64,000 nt of DNA from Dichetophora obliterata (GCA_963920525.1 OY986440.1:14274764-14338763), one strand, 5' to 3'. Shown: positions 1 through 11,046, counted from the first letter of the stretch. Program-made: numbers and translations. Notes: a model not told the origin generated them from the letters alone.

Positions 1-38
1 GATTTATAACAGTTTCTGAAACTTTTTGCGAAGTTAAC

Positions 39-1415
39 TTGCATACTTTGCAAAATTTAACAATCCAGCGTTTGCTAATATTGCAAAAGCCATTTATAGA
101 TTCTTTGGAGGATAAAGAATTATCTAATTTTTGTTTATTTTCGAAGTGGGGTTTCGACGGAAGTTCGGGCAACAGCAATTTGAAGCAAGCTTTTCACGGT
201 CCGGATGATTATGATGCATCGATATTTATAACCTCCATGTTTCCAATCAAATTAGTTTGTGGATCTAAAGTTAGTTGGCAAAATCCCCGACCTTCTTCAA
301 CAAGATTTTGTCGCCCACTTCGCATGGAGTTTACAAAAGAACCAGCAGATGTGTCAAAAAAAGAAAAATAGAGTAGCAGCACAAATAAGTGGCCTCAGCA
401 AATCTGCTGCACAATGTGGAGCGAGATTAATCAAGGTAAGCCACAACCTTAAGTTAACCATGGTAGACGGTAATCTATGCAATGCACTCACTGAAACAAC
501 ATCTACACAGAGGTGCTATTTATGTGAAGGTACTATTAAAGAATTCAATTCAATTGATTTAATGATTCAAAAAAATGTAATAGTCGAAAACCTTCAATTT
601 GGTTTATCAACACTACACCGTTGGATACGATTTTTTGAGTGCTTGTAACATTTGGCTGACAAGCTACCAGTCAAAAAATGGCTAATAAGAGAGAAAGCAG
701 AGAAGCAGGTTGTATTAGCAAATAAGTCACGAATTCGAAAAGAATTTAGAATGAAACTTGGCTTAGCTATTAATAAACCAAAGCCAGGGTTTGGAAGTTC
801 GAATGACGGCAATACTGCTCGACGTTTTTCTTTGAAAATGCAGAAATAACAGCATCTATAATCCAGATTGATGTAGAGCATATTAAGAGAATGCATATTA
901 TTTTAATCGTAATTTCATGCGGACACGAAGTAAACATCGAAAAATTTCGAGACTATGCGCTTGATACAGCAAGATATTTTGAACAAAAATACTCATGGTA
1001 TAATATGCCACCAAGTGTGCACAAAATCTTAATTCATGGCCGTAAAATCATAAAATATGCTTTATTGCCGATTGGTCAACTTTTGGCAGAGGCGCAAGAA
1101 GCAAGAAATAAGGACTTCAAATCTTTCAGAGAGCATTTTTCAATAAAAATAAGCAGAGAAAAAACCCTTGAGGATATTTTAAATAGGTTCTTAATTACTT
1201 CAGACCCAATCATTTCAAGCAAAAGGAAATTAGCGCAAAAGAAGTTGCGAAAGTTGCCACAAATGGCTGTTAATTTGCTTGTTCCACCAACAAATGAAGA
1301 CAACGCTGAAGATACGGAAAAATCCTATGAAGACAATGATGCAAGTATAGGTGAAAGTAGTGATGTAGATTTTTTTGACACAAATGAGAAAGACTTAACA
1401 AGCGGCAGTGAATAA
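39..1415 (+). pseudogene. Transib (RAG1-like) transposase relic, catalytic core to C-terminus
   Basis: Decayed cut-and-paste transposase of the Transib/RAG1 type. In order it shows KWGFDGSSG (the aspartate that corresponds to the first RAG1 catalytic acid), SWQNPRPSSTRFCRPL (compare the RAG1 EEPKPNS...CCKPL stretch), a CYLCEGT zinc-binding pair near 520, GLSTLHRWIRFFECL near 600, a PKPGFGSSNDGNTARRF segment near 780-825, and YSWYNMPPSVHKILIHG...AEAQEARNK at 985-1110, which carries the last catalytic glutamate. The tail is acidic. It is broken by a frameshift in an A-run near 355-369, an in-frame TAA at 646-648 and a frameshift near 825. The N-terminus lies left of the window. The family call is strong from motif order and is supported by the termini of copy C. 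Confidence 0.8.
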
Positions 1416-1623
1416 AAGTTTATAAAATAAAAATTCAAAAGAAAATTTATCATATTTTTAGGTCTGCAAAATTTGTTTTTAACTACAAAAAAAAAAAATC
1501 CACCAAAAGATATCAACCTACTGTTGTTTTTTTTCTTATTTGGACCCATTGTAACTAAAAAAATGTCAAAAGTTTCCTCCGTCTCCTAATTGAATTGATA
1601 CCATCTTTCATGGGCCAATACCC

Positions 1624-2140
1624 ACCTGTTTTTCATTAACACCATTAGGTTGTGGAATGATTTGCCACGATGGCTTAGGGAGGTCACTGGGAGAGGTCCT
1701 TTAAGGCAACCTATCTTTTCATTTTTCTCTACTCAATAGCTTTTCACTTCCTTACTTCTCTATGTTATCTATTCTTTATCTATTCTTTGTATCGGAAACT
1801 TTTTTCAATCTTAACTTAACTTTAATTCTTTTTATTTTTTTATATTCTTTAAAATAAAAAAATAACATAAAGCCAATATTGTTTAAAAATTAAGGTCATT
1901 ATTTTTGATTCTGTTTTAAGCAGTTGTTATTATTCTTCATTTTTTATTTTTAACTTTAATTTCAAATATTTAATATGAAATTATTCATTTTCATTTTCAT
2001 TTTAGTTTCAATTTTAATATAAATTTAAATTTTAATTAAATTAAATGTAAATTAATTATATTTATGCATTTATGTTTAACTATAAAAGAGCATAGCTCTT
2101 ATTGTACTTATGATTACTTAAATAAATAAATAAATAAATA
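1624..2140 (+). mobile_element. 5'-truncated LINE inserted in Transib copy A
   Basis: Only the last part of a non-LTR retrotransposon is present. A short reading frame at the start contains RLWNDLPRWLREV, like the C-terminal end of many LINE reverse-transcriptase ORFs. It is followed by an AT-rich 3' untranslated region and a (TAAA)n tail at about 2117-2140. AATACCC occurs at 1617-1623 and again at 2141-2147, which gives the target duplication. The flanks rejoin to match the Transib end at 51045-51150. Confidence 0.65.
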
Positions 2141-2154
2141 AATACCCCACTGTG

Positions 2155-2557
2155 CGACATATTGTATCTTCAAAGTTTGAAGTTGCGTCTCGAAAACACA
2201 TTTTCATTTTTTTAAGTTAATTTCTTTAATTTAATTGTGCGTTATTTTTTTAATCAATATTAATTGTTTTCGCAAAATTCTTAAAAGCCTTACATTATTG
2301 TAATATTCAATTAAAAAAGTCTATAAGTAAATTCATTAAAAATTTTTTGAGGTGAATTTGATGAAAAATCGGGGAATTTTGAGAACCACTGCGGAGAAAA
2401 CCATGAAATGAGTTGGCAACCCTGTTTGTAATGATTCAGAAAATTCTCTCAGAGTTCGCATTGGCAGAACTAAAACAAATTTTTGCTAGTATTGGATACA
2501 TGAAATTGTTATTAAAGCTTTACATTTACTGATTTTGCTCCTTTTCAATGCTCTGCT
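2155..2557. other. AT-rich spacer, nothing recognised
   Basis: No reading frame, RNA gene or repeat that I can name. The phrase GTTGGCAACCCTG near 2411 resembles short repeat termini seen elsewhere in the window, but I could not pair it. Confidence 0.5.
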
Positions 2558-2877
2558 TTAACCCTGGAAGGACATGCTTCGTCGAATCGACGACGTATGG
2601 TAACATTTTATCGTTTTTCTTTCTTGATTTTGTTTGTTTTGTTCTTATTTGTCGTATAGCGTAAATCGTCGTCTAGCTGTTGGTGTGCGCAAACGTACAG
2701 CAAAATAAATAGTGTGTAGGTATGATTTTTAAGAATTGGCGTCGTCGAAACGACGAAGCATGTCTTTTGTGTGACTTATGCATTTTTTATGATGTTCATT
2801 TTATATGAAAATTTGTCATATTTTCTGTAATAATATCAGATTTGTACAGATAAAATGCAAATTGTGCTGCAAAAAAT

Positions 2878-3081
2878 TTGATAAAAGTTGAGGAAATAGA
2901 AAAATTTCTGCCGATTTGTTACGACAACAAAGAATTCGAAGATGAATTGGATTGCAACAACGATAGATTAGGTACAGAGGACTCTCAAAATAATCTGGAC
3001 AACGACTTGGACGATAAGCCCTACAACAACAATGAGGAGACTGGTCAAAAAGACCCTTTCAATGAAAGCTTTGAAAAATAA
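2878..3081 (+). pseudogene. acidic ORF, possible piggyBac transposase N-terminus
   Basis: A 67-residue open frame inside the TTAA-bounded element. It is rich in Asp, Glu and Asn (for example FEDELDCNND and NDLDDKPYNNNEE). PiggyBac transposases usually begin with an acidic, low-complexity region, so this may be the 5' remnant of the autonomous parent. No catalytic aspartates or C-terminal Cys-rich domain follow. It has no clear ATG start, and the function is inferred only from its position. Confidence 0.3.
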
Positions 3082-3667
3082 AGCTCGTCAGAGGATTTAA
3101 GTATATTGGACGAAGACGATGTACCGCTTGCTTAAATAGGCGTCGATACATTTGATCACATGTAAAGCGTTATGTGCTGTTCACTAACAGATAGCTAATA
3201 TATCAATTCTATGGTTTTCTGAATATGGCTTTCATTGATGCTTTATTATTTATACGAACAACATGTTCTAAGCCAATCAAAAGATCTTCAATCGTGCCGG
3301 CTTAATGAAAATTAACACTTTTCACTTATTAAAGTTTAATTATTTAAAAGGATACGGATTCCAACTTTGCTGACAGCGGTGCGAAACAGCATCAATAGTC
3401 AATGGCTGAAGAATAATCAAAACCCTCCAGAATTATATTCTGAGAAGAAGAGGAAAATATGTATTCTTTATCCCCCCTCCAACCGTCGCATGAACAAATC
3501 ATAGTGCTCAAAATGTCATATATTCTCAACCCTATAACAATATGATCTCATTAAAACTTAGTACATTATTTCTTAAATAACAACAAATTAAATGTACCTT
3601 TTGTAAAACAATCCAAATTAACTCAATCAGTGAAAAATTCTTATTTTTATTAAAAAACATTATATTC

Positions 3668-3832
3668 TCCGAGAAAAGGGACCTAGTGTGTCAAAAAACG
3701 GGTTTACACTTAAGAGTGGATTCTGGTACGAACTTGGTACGAACTAGGGAAAATCGATAAACATGAGAAAAAAATGAGAAGCGTTTTTCTCTAAACTTCA
3801 TTTTCACACACTTGGTCCCTTTTCTTGAAGAA
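3668..3832. repeat. small inverted repeat inside the piggyBac-type element
   Basis: GAGAAAAGGGACCTAGTGTGT near 3670 is mirrored by ACACACTTGGTCCCTTTTCTT near 3806-3826. The arms of about 21 bp have one mismatch and flank about 120 bp. This could be a nested MITE or an internal hairpin of the host element. No target duplication was seen. Confidence 0.55.
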
Positions 3833-4017
3833 GATCATATATATTAAATAAACTGTTGTTTTTGTTTATTCTACATAAGCTTAATAATCAAAAACAAGTG
3901 ATTTTGAAACATTATGACATAAAGGCAGTCCGTAGGACTATTTTGAAAAATGGCGTAGTCGATTCAACGAAACATGACTTTTATGTGTAAAAAATAAGCA
4001 TGTCCTTCCAGGGTTAA

Positions 4018-4621
4018 AAAGTTCTCTTTTTCTCTTTCTGAAAAATTGAACTACAATTTTTTCACTCTTTCAAAAGAGAGCCAGCATCCACATTTACCAT
4101 TTAACAAATATTTTTGAATGACAATTAATTTTTGTTCCATTTTTGACCCATTACAACTTCAGAGCTGAATCACCCACGATAATTTATTTATGTGTCATTT
4201 AATTTAATGCAGTAACTCTGCTCCAGGAAAATAAGTTTGCCAAGCAAATTTAACTGCAGATTAGCGGAGCTATTTATATTTTTTAACATTTTTTCGCCTG
4301 CTGAAAGCTACCTACTTTTAGAGAATTTTAAAAAATCTGTTCTTTTTTTCAGAAACGCCTATTTTTGCGACAAATATCCCTACAGGTAGGGGATTTTCCG
4401 TATTTGGACCAACAGTGCATTTGGGTCGTGAGAACAGAGACAAGATTTTGGACATTTTTCCTTAAATTATAGCTAGCATAGAATCAGTTAAATAGACAAC
4501 CAGATCTATTAATTATTATTATTATAAAAAGTTTATTTAAACAAACTTATATTCTAGGTTTGTTTAGATCTAGTTGTTAAGCAAATTTTTAGCATTCTAA
4601 AATAAAGCAATTAAATAAATT
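4018..4621. other. AT-rich spacer, nothing recognised
   Basis: No coding signal or repeat structure seen between the piggyBac-type element and the SINE. Confidence 0.5.
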
Positions 4622-5001
4622 GTCGGCCTTTGTAGTCTAGTGGAGAGTGCGCTAGACTCTCAACCCAAAGGTCCCTGGTTCGAATCCGGGCTCGGGCATG
4701 GTTCTTTTCACTTTCTTTGTTCTTTCTTTGTCCTACATTTAGGAATTATGGAAAACTAAAAATCCACAACTAAATTGTGGAAAATGTGAAGGAATGGAAC
4801 AACTGAGGGCTTGAAATGCTTGCCGAGGTTAAGGCATAACACTAGCCTCGATTAAAAAGCAATTCAAATTGTCTTTCGCGGTTGTTTCGTCTAATCAATA
4901 ATTCACGTATAGTTCCAATCAATTCCTCTAAATAATCTATCCCTTTCCTTTCAGGTCAAAGACCAAACCTTGTTTGTATAAGGCGCATGCCTTGGTTCTT
5001 T

Positions 5002-5033
<32 letters not shown>
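4622..5033 (+). mobile_element. tRNA-derived SINE (family A), copy 1
   Basis: Starts with a tRNA-like head. TAGTCTAGTGGAGAG resembles an RNA polymerase III A box and GGTTCGAATCC, about 40 bp further on, is a B box. A body of roughly 300 bp follows, ending in TTTGATCTTT and an A-run (5009-5033). A second copy with about 90% identity by eye lies at 32119-32516. The head does not fold into a clean acceptor stem, so I do not call a functional tRNA gene. Such elements are moved by a partner LINE. Confidence 0.85.
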
Positions 5034-5036
<3 letters not shown>

Positions 5037-6101
5037 TTCAATGGGTAAGCAAATGATAAAACAAATGCTTATCTTCTATGCCTTTCCGAATGACATTTTT
5101 TTGAGTGAAAAGCAAAGGATAAGTTTTAATCAAATGAGTACGACTCCAACAAATAATATCATTTTGTATTTTTGAATAGAAAACACCATGGTATATACAT
5201 GTAAGAAATTTTGAGGAAGAAAATGGAAACACAAGTTTGGATATGGGCATTTCCACGGTCAAGAACGCGACATTCGTACGTCTTTGAGGTGCAAAAAACT
5301 AAAGAAAATTAAAAAAGAATTGTTTTTTTCGATAGCATTTTCGTAGCAATATGTTTAGTACAAAATGTAGGTTCCGAAGATTTAATGTTTTTAATATATT
5401 AGCGATAAAAATGCGATATAGCACGCGACAAAAAATGATTCGTTTTCAACTGCATCTAGAAAAATGGAGAAAGCTGCGAAACGTAACACAAAATTACAAA
5501 ACAATTAACTTTAAACTTAAATGGATTAATGTATCCTTCTAGTGATAGCTGTAATGTTGAAATGGTTACCATCGTTTTTTTTTTAAGCTTAGCACACGAC
5601 TTTCAGCACGCGACATATCCTTCCATTGCAATTTAATTGGGTAATTAAGTAATTAGGTAGTTAGGAATTATGTAATTTAGTAATTAAAAATAAATTTTAT
5701 ATATTTTCCTTTCCTTGCATCAACCATTTTTTCATTATCTTTAGCCAATTCCTTCCATTTTTACTAAAACAGACATGCTTACGAAACATTTACTAAACAT
5801 TTACGAAAAAGAAAAACTACATATGTGAAATAGTGCAGACGATTTGATCATCATGGTTAATGAATTTCTGCACAAATTGCTTAAATTAAAAAAGATACTA
5901 AAGTATTGAAACCATGACCCAATGGGCAATTGCAGGAGTCCGAAGGCCTTATAGCAGGCCTGCGTTAGGTTTTAAAAGGCCTTCCACACTTCTCGCAAAC
6001 ACCGTTTTATTGCTTGTATAAAATGGAAAAATTTGTCAGGCCCTCTGCTCTCCTTCCATGGTTCCAGATTTGAACCATGGTTCTCTCATGTGGCGGTCCG
6101 A
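5034..6101. other. spacer, nothing recognised
   Basis: Contains only short chance ORFs (for example 5351-5542, which is lysine- and arginine-rich with no recognisable domain). There is a TAATTAGG-type simple tract near 5635-5690. Confidence 0.5.
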
Positions 6102-6443
6102 CATTTTACCCACTCGTATATCGTGGTTGTTAAGAATCAATAGCTTATTTTGCATCAATAAAAATGAAAGTAAGCTTTTGGGAGCCCGGGTTAGAGATCC
6201 AACTCGGACAAAAAAAATTTTTTGTTTTTTTTAAATCCACATTTTTTTACAAACTGTTCTGTGTTTTTAATTTTTTTTGTAAACTTTTTCATATAAAATA
6301 ATATGAAAAGAATCAGAACCTTCAAAAGGTAGGCCTTACAGAAGTACTCATCAATGCAGTGATCATGGAAGGTGTATTGACGCCAATAATAGCAGTGCTA
6401 GTATGCCTTCTTTCGCGGAGCACTCGCTAAAATGCCCACTGGG
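6102..6443 (+). repeat. dispersed repeat B, copy 1 (tRNA-like head)
   Basis: Begins CCACTCGTATATCGTGG, then GGGAGCCCGGGTTAGAGATCC (a degenerate B box), an A/T tract, and AAAAGGTAGGCCTTACAGAAG near 6327. The same order recurs at 43360-43812 in the same orientation. The second copy has the better B box GGGTTCGAGACCC. This is probably another SINE-like family, with less certainty than family A. Confidence 0.6.
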
Positions 6444-6891
6444 GAACGACTTTAGACTATGTGGTGTTGAAGTAGTGACACACATATCGAAATAGTTTTG
6501 TGTGTCAATTGCTTCAAAAAATTGTTTACATTTAAACGAAATTCTTTTTTCAAGAAGAAAAGAAAACAAAATTGAATAAAAACTAATTCAAGCGAACTGT
6601 TTTTCTTGTACTTGAATAATATGATAAGCAAAAGCACTCTTGAAATATAAAATGATCAATTAAAAGTATGGATAAAAGTATAGGCAACTGCTGTACTTAT
6701 TTGAATAATCATTATTGTTTCCCATTTTTTTTAAAAGTTATTATCTTTGAATTAAATTTCTTTACAAATGAAACATTTTCAATTTTATGACTTTTATCTA
6801 GTTAGATTTTTTTGTCGCTATCAGAAAAAGGTGCTGATATCAGTTGAACTATAGTAATATCAGGGTTCCAAGTCAAAAAAAGATATGTTAG
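6444..6891. other. spacer, nothing recognised
   Basis: AT-rich; no gene, RNA or repeat recognised. Confidence 0.5.
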
Positions 6892-7143
6892 TACACCAAT
6901 ATCTCACTTTGCGTCGTGGTTACGTTCCAAAAACACGCGACGCAAATTGAAACGACGCAAAATTAATTATGATTTTCTATAGCAAACCATGTTGAGATCG
7001 AAGATAGGTTCCTGGGTTACGAAAATACTACTTTTTAAAAAGAAAATTGAACAAAGTAAACATTTATTACATACATAAAAAAAATGCAATTAAAACAAAA
7101 TAATATATTCAATTGATTTATAAAAAACAAAATAAAAATTAAT

Positions 7144-8822
7144 CACTGTCTGATGAGTCCATAGTGGTTATTGTCGTAAGTCGGCTTTCTTTCACAAAAA
7201 AATGGTCCAATGCTTGCTGAACAGCTTCTTTTTCAACGTAAAATATATTTTTTTGTAGCAGTTAATAGTGGTTGTTGTCGTAAGTCGGCTTTCTTTCACA
7301 AAAAATTGGTCCAATGCTTGCTGAACAGCTTTTTTTTCAACGTAAAATAAATTTTTTTGTAGCATTTGATATTCGTAGCTACCGCCTAGGACACTTTAAA
7401 ACTCCTTCCGCTGTCAGGATCTTTTTTTAAAAAATCTCCATAGCTTCGTCAATCAAACACATTGCTTTGCAAATTTGTTTGGAGGTTAAATTTTGTTCTT
7501 CGGAGATTTCTATTGAACGGTCACTGTCATCTACTTCATTAGCAAATTGCAATTCCAGTTGCAATAGTTCTTCATTAGGTTTTGCGAGGTTAGCAATTAA
7601 TTTATGTCAGTCTCCTCCATACCTTCAAAAATAGACTCTCTAGCTAAATTAGAAATTTCATGAGGAACAGCAGGTTTACCATCAACATCTGCAGCGCACA
7701 TTCAGGCCATATTTTGCGTCAAACACCATTCATGCAAGATGGTTTAACTTCCTCCTACGAATCGAAAATAGTTTCTATGGCTTTCATAGTGTTGAACTTT
7801 TTCCAAAACTCTAGCATGGTAGGCTTATCTTGTCCATCAGTCTCACTTAAAAGAAGTTTAAATGTTCGTCGAAGGTAATAACTTTAAAAAGTCGATATTA
7901 CTCCCTGATCCATCGGCTGAATAACTGATGTCGTATTAGGCGGCAAAAAGACAAATTTCACGTTTCCTGACAACTCATCAACATAAACTGGGTGGCCAGG
8001 AGCATTATCTACTAGGACCAAAGCCTTGAAGTTTAAGTTTTCCTTGTTGCAATAAGCTTTAATTTCTGGAATAGCACAAGTTGAAACCCAGTTTTGAAAT
8101 AATGATGCTGTCATTCATGCTTTTTTGTTTGCTCGCCAGTGGACAGGAAGAAGATTCTTTGAACAACCTTTCATAGGTTCTTGGATTTTCTGATTGATCA
8201 ATGATAAATGGTTTAAATTTGAAATTACCATTTGCATTGCCACCAAGAAGAAGAGTCAATCAATCCTTGCTAGCTTTAAAAAAATCCTGGCGCAGATTTT
8301 TCTATTTTAGATATGAAAGTTCTGTTAGGTAGACGTTTCCAAAATAACCCAGTCTCGTCAACATTAAAGACTTGTTTCGGATCATTGCCACCCTCATGAA
8401 TTAACGTTTTTAACTCTGTCGGGTAGCGTTCTGCAGCAGTTATATCAGTGCTAGCTGCTTCGCCTTTAAGAGCAATTAAGAGCTCGAACCTTGAATCTCT
8501 CAAACCAGCCCTGACTAGCTTATTATGTTTCATTCTTGTCTGTATTACTACCACTATTATCGTTGGATACTGCTTTACTTTTTATGTCATCATATAAGCT
8601 TTTTGCTTTCGTCTGAATTACCATTTTACTTAATGGTATTCTCTGCGCAACTTGATTTTCAATCCAAATAGAAAGCAAGGACTCCATTTTGATCATCAAA
8701 GGACTCCTTGTACGGGTCATCGTTTTAACATGTAATGATGTTGCAGATTTTGCAGCCTCTCTTATTTTATCCCCATCTCGATCTCTAATAGTTTTGACAG
8801 TTTTTGCAGCCAGACCACCAGC
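7144..8822 (-). pseudogene. Tigger/pogo-family transposase relic
   Basis: Reading down the minus strand: an N-terminal helix-turn-helix-type stretch (KTIRDRDGDKIREAAK...) near 8710-8830, then the CENP-B-like segment SLLSIWIENQ near 8650, NVDETGLFWK with the first catalytic Asp near 8350, LVLVDNAPGHP with the second Asp near 8020, and PPNTTSVIQPMDQGVI with the third Asp near 7910. By count, 32 residues separate the second and third Asp, as in Tigger (DD32D). The C-terminus ends MDSSDSD at 7144. Several frameshifts and stops break it, and a 104-bp tandem duplication disrupts the tail. Confidence 0.85.
7161..7368. repeat. 104-bp tandem duplication in the Tigger C-terminus
   Basis: Two adjacent copies (7161-7264 and 7265-7368), each beginning ATAGTGGTT(A/G)TTGTCGTAAG and differing at only a few bases. 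The length is not a multiple of three, so the duplication also shifts the transposase frame. Confidence 0.85.
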
Positions 8823-9813
8823 CTTTTTTTTTTTTTGGACTGAACCAACGCTCAGGGGAAGCCCCCTATAAATACATACGCATTGTGTTGATTCGGAAGA
8901 TGGGTGATAGTTAGTTGGAGGGTGGATAGATGGAGTAGTGTTGGTGAAGATTTGTTTTAAACTTGCACAACTTCAAAGCTGCCGGGAAACACGCTCGCAG
9001 GGAGACTATTCCACAACCTTACCATGCGACCAAAAAACGAATTATCTCGGTAATACGAGCTTCTGATGAACATCGACGCAATAGTAAAGGGGTGGGCTTG
9101 AACAGCTGCCCGAGTGGACCTGGGAAATACACGAGCTGGTGGCGTCAGGCCATGTATCTCCCTTGAACACTTCCCATGGTAGTACCTATACAGAAGGCTT
9201 AGGCAACCAACATTGCGTCGATGCCCAAGAGAGTTGAGAGAGGATGAAATACTTTCATCCCCTATCAAATATATCGCACGACGTTGAATTCGATCCAGAA
9301 ACTCCAAATAAGATCTTGAAGCATCTGCCCAAATGTGCGAATTGTACTCCATTTTTGGTCTAATATATGAGGTGTAGATCATGCGAAGATCAGCTGAAGT
9401 GAAATATTTTTTGCACCGTTCTAAAAAACCTAGGCACTTGCCCGCTTCTTTCGACACATCGAATATATAATCATTCTAACGAAGATCAGATTGGATTGAT
9501 ATGCCCAGAACGTCAAGAGTGGCTGATTCCATCCATCGGCTTGTGGGTTAACAGGCAGCACTGAGTCTTGCTTGCATTGAACTCTACTCTATTAGCAAGA
9601 CCCCACTCGGAGATTTTTTGTAGATCATTTAGGAGTGTATCATTCATATTTTTCCTTTTTCTCTCAATCTCCATAAAACTTGGGCGTTTTTTAAATGAAT
9701 ATGAATGACAAATGCTGCTGTCGTCCGCAAACGAATGTATTGTGTTATACGTCAACGACAGAAGATCGTTGATAAAAACCAGAAACAAGGTTGGCGATAA
9801 AACCAACAATAAT
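8823..9813 (-). mobile_element. 5'-truncated LINE inserted in the Tigger relic
   Basis: Non-LTR retrotransposon on the minus strand. A T-run at 8823-8835 is its poly(A) tail read from the other strand, and it directly follows Tigger coding sequence. The reverse-transcriptase relic spans 8957-9809 and the 5' part is missing. No clean target duplication was seen. Confidence 0.7.
8957..9809 (-). pseudogene. LINE reverse transcriptase, C-terminal half
   Basis: Shows the catalytic FADD box (IHSFADDSSI near 9730), then WGLANRVEFNASKT, the thumb-like segment KCLGFLERCKKYF near 9440, IRPKMEYNSHIWADAS, RIQRRAIYLIGDE and the terminal motif NSFFGRMVRLWNSLP near 9010. One frameshift lies near 9513 and a stop or frameshift near 9460. 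Nothing remains upstream of the FADD box. The clade was not assigned. It differs clearly from the RTE and PHD-type LINEs elsewhere in the window. Confidence 0.85.
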
Positions 9814-9930
9814 TAAACCAACAAATCTAAAACAACGACGCACAGAAAAGAGCAAGATCACAGCGGTTGAGCAGCGTTAGAGGGGATGAATCGAATCGTC
9901 CACAGGAAATAAACAGAACTTTGCTTACTA

Positions 9931-10190
9931 TGTCCCGCTTTTCACTCGTCACTCAAGAAAACTCTCGAGCTTGCGGCGAAAGCAAGTATTGCTCCGAGAG
10001 CAATAATTCTCTTGCTCTGGTAGCAAGATCTCCTTGTCTCGCTTTTCACTCGGCAATAATTGCCTTTGCCGCAAGCAGTTTGTGGATTATTCGCCCGCAT
10101 TAGGGGGCTTACGAAAGTCCCCATTAAACCCGAGTAGTCAACAAACTACTTGCGGCGAAAGCAATTATTGCTCATAGAATTGCCGAGTAA
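9931..10190. repeat. imperfect palindromic cluster with TTGCGGC(G)AAAG motifs
   Basis: The motif CTTGCGGCGAAAGCAA(G/T)TATTGC occurs at about 9969-9991 and 10149-10171. Its inverse, GCAATAATTGCCTTTGCCGCAAG, occurs at about 10052-10074. Two CCCGCTTTTCACTCG-like phrases (9935 and 10038) add a direct repeat. ORFs called on both strands here come from the symmetry and are not genes. It may be a hairpin MITE; its ends were not resolved. Confidence 0.6.
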
Positions 10191-10239
10191 AAAACGGCCC
10201 TTTGCAGCACATGCAGAACCAACAATATCAGCAGCTAAC

Positions 10240-10737
10240 GTTGCCAGTTATGTTGGAAAAATTTCGTGGTAATTTTTAATTGCCCTTAGGAATTTTTGTC
10301 TCTGGGAATTCCTATTAAATTTTTTAACTCAGCGTGGTATTTTTTAATTGTCGTGGAAATTCAGCGGGATATTATTTAAATTTCCGTGGGAGTTTGGTAA
10401 TATTCTTCTTACATTTTTTTTTTCTTTTTTAGTAAGCATAGTTTCTCTTTGGTATTTCAAAATGTTTTTTTAAATTGTTTGTGCATATGGGACTTGTGGT
10501 ATTTTTTAATGCGAATGAGATTTTTGTGGCAATTTTAAATGCATATGTAATTTGTGGTGGTATTTTTAAAACGCGTGGTATTTTTGTGGTAATTTTTAAT
10601 GATCGTGAGATTTTTTTTTGATATTTTTTTATTGCGGAAGAAACTTTTTTGTTTATCTTTACAATGGTAATTTTTGTTGTGTTTAATTTATGTTATTGTG
10701 AAAAAAGTAACTTTTTTTCGGAATTGTTTTAAATTTT
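10240..10737. repeat. degenerate short tandem tract GTGGTATTTTTAAT
   Basis: A loose series of phrases such as CGTGGTAATTTTTAAT, GTGGTATTTTTTAAT and GTGGTATTTTTAAA, spaced about 20-60 bp apart from 10270 to 10610. No coding potential. The copies are too degenerate to fix a period. Confidence 0.45.
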
Positions 10738-11046
10738 AACTGGCACAAGCGCGTCGGAAGCGAATTTCATCTGGGGGGGGGGGGCAGTACAAATGGCGGG
10801 GCAATACAAATGATGGTGCAAAAAAGTTCACCATAATTTCTTCAAAGAAACATGAATGTGAATACACAAATTTTTTATTTAAGTTTAAAATAAAAATATA
10901 TAAAAATATATAAAAAATATTAATATTTCATTATTTTTAAAAGTTCTTCCAATTTCAATATTAGAGATCATTCTTTAAAGGATCTTTCATATGGTATTAT
11001 GAAAATATAAGAAATAATGGTTGCTTTTATAAAGCAAGACTAGGTA

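Larger units (their letters stand above)
1..2154 (+). mobile_element. Transib copy A, 3' part, 5' end outside the window
   Basis: Transposon relic that enters from the left edge and ends at 2154. Its right terminus reads CCCCACTGTG, so from the outside inward it starts CACAGTGGGG. It carries the transposase relic at 39-1415, a 3' untranslated part at 1416-1623 and, after a LINE insertion at 1624-2140, the last few bases. The 3' untranslated part matches the fragment at 51045-51150 on the other strand, which has the same terminus and confirms the end point. The 5-bp target duplication would be CGACA at 2155-2159, but its partner lies outside the window. Confidence 0.75.
2562..4013. mobile_element. 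piggyBac-type element, non-autonomous, TTAA-bounded
   Basis: The ends are CCCTGGAAGGACATGCTT on the left and the exact complement AAGCATGTCCTTCCAGGG on the right. Both are directly flanked by TTAA (2558-2561 and 4014-4017). TTAA duplication with termini starting CCC is the hallmark of piggyBac elements. Subterminal copies of CGTCGTCGAAACGACGAAGC-like sequence lie near 2575-2595, 2738-2762 and 3958-3975. At 1452 bp the element is too short for a full transposase and holds only a short acidic ORF (2878-3081). A separate small inverted repeat lies inside at 3668-3832. Confidence 0.85.
6894..8822 (-). mobile_element. Tigger (pogo-type) element, 3' end intact, 5' end lost
   Basis: The 3' terminus lies at 6894, flanked by TA at 6892-6893. 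It runs CACCAATATCTCACTTTGCG with further GACGCAAA / GCGTCG motifs within 70 bp, in the style of Tigger ends. The transposase relic occupies 7144 to about 8830. The 5' side is cut at about 8823, where a LINE poly(A) tail abuts. I did not find the missing N-terminal piece on the far side of that LINE. Confidence 0.75.

Noticed and set aside
4622..4700. A tRNA gene
   Set aside because: A- and B-box-like phrases are present, but the acceptor stem does not pair cleanly. The unit continues into a repeated body with a poly(A) tail and has a second copy at 32119, so it is a SINE head.
9867..10124. Two opposite ORFs as coding
   Set aside because: They run through the palindromic cluster and reflect its symmetry.
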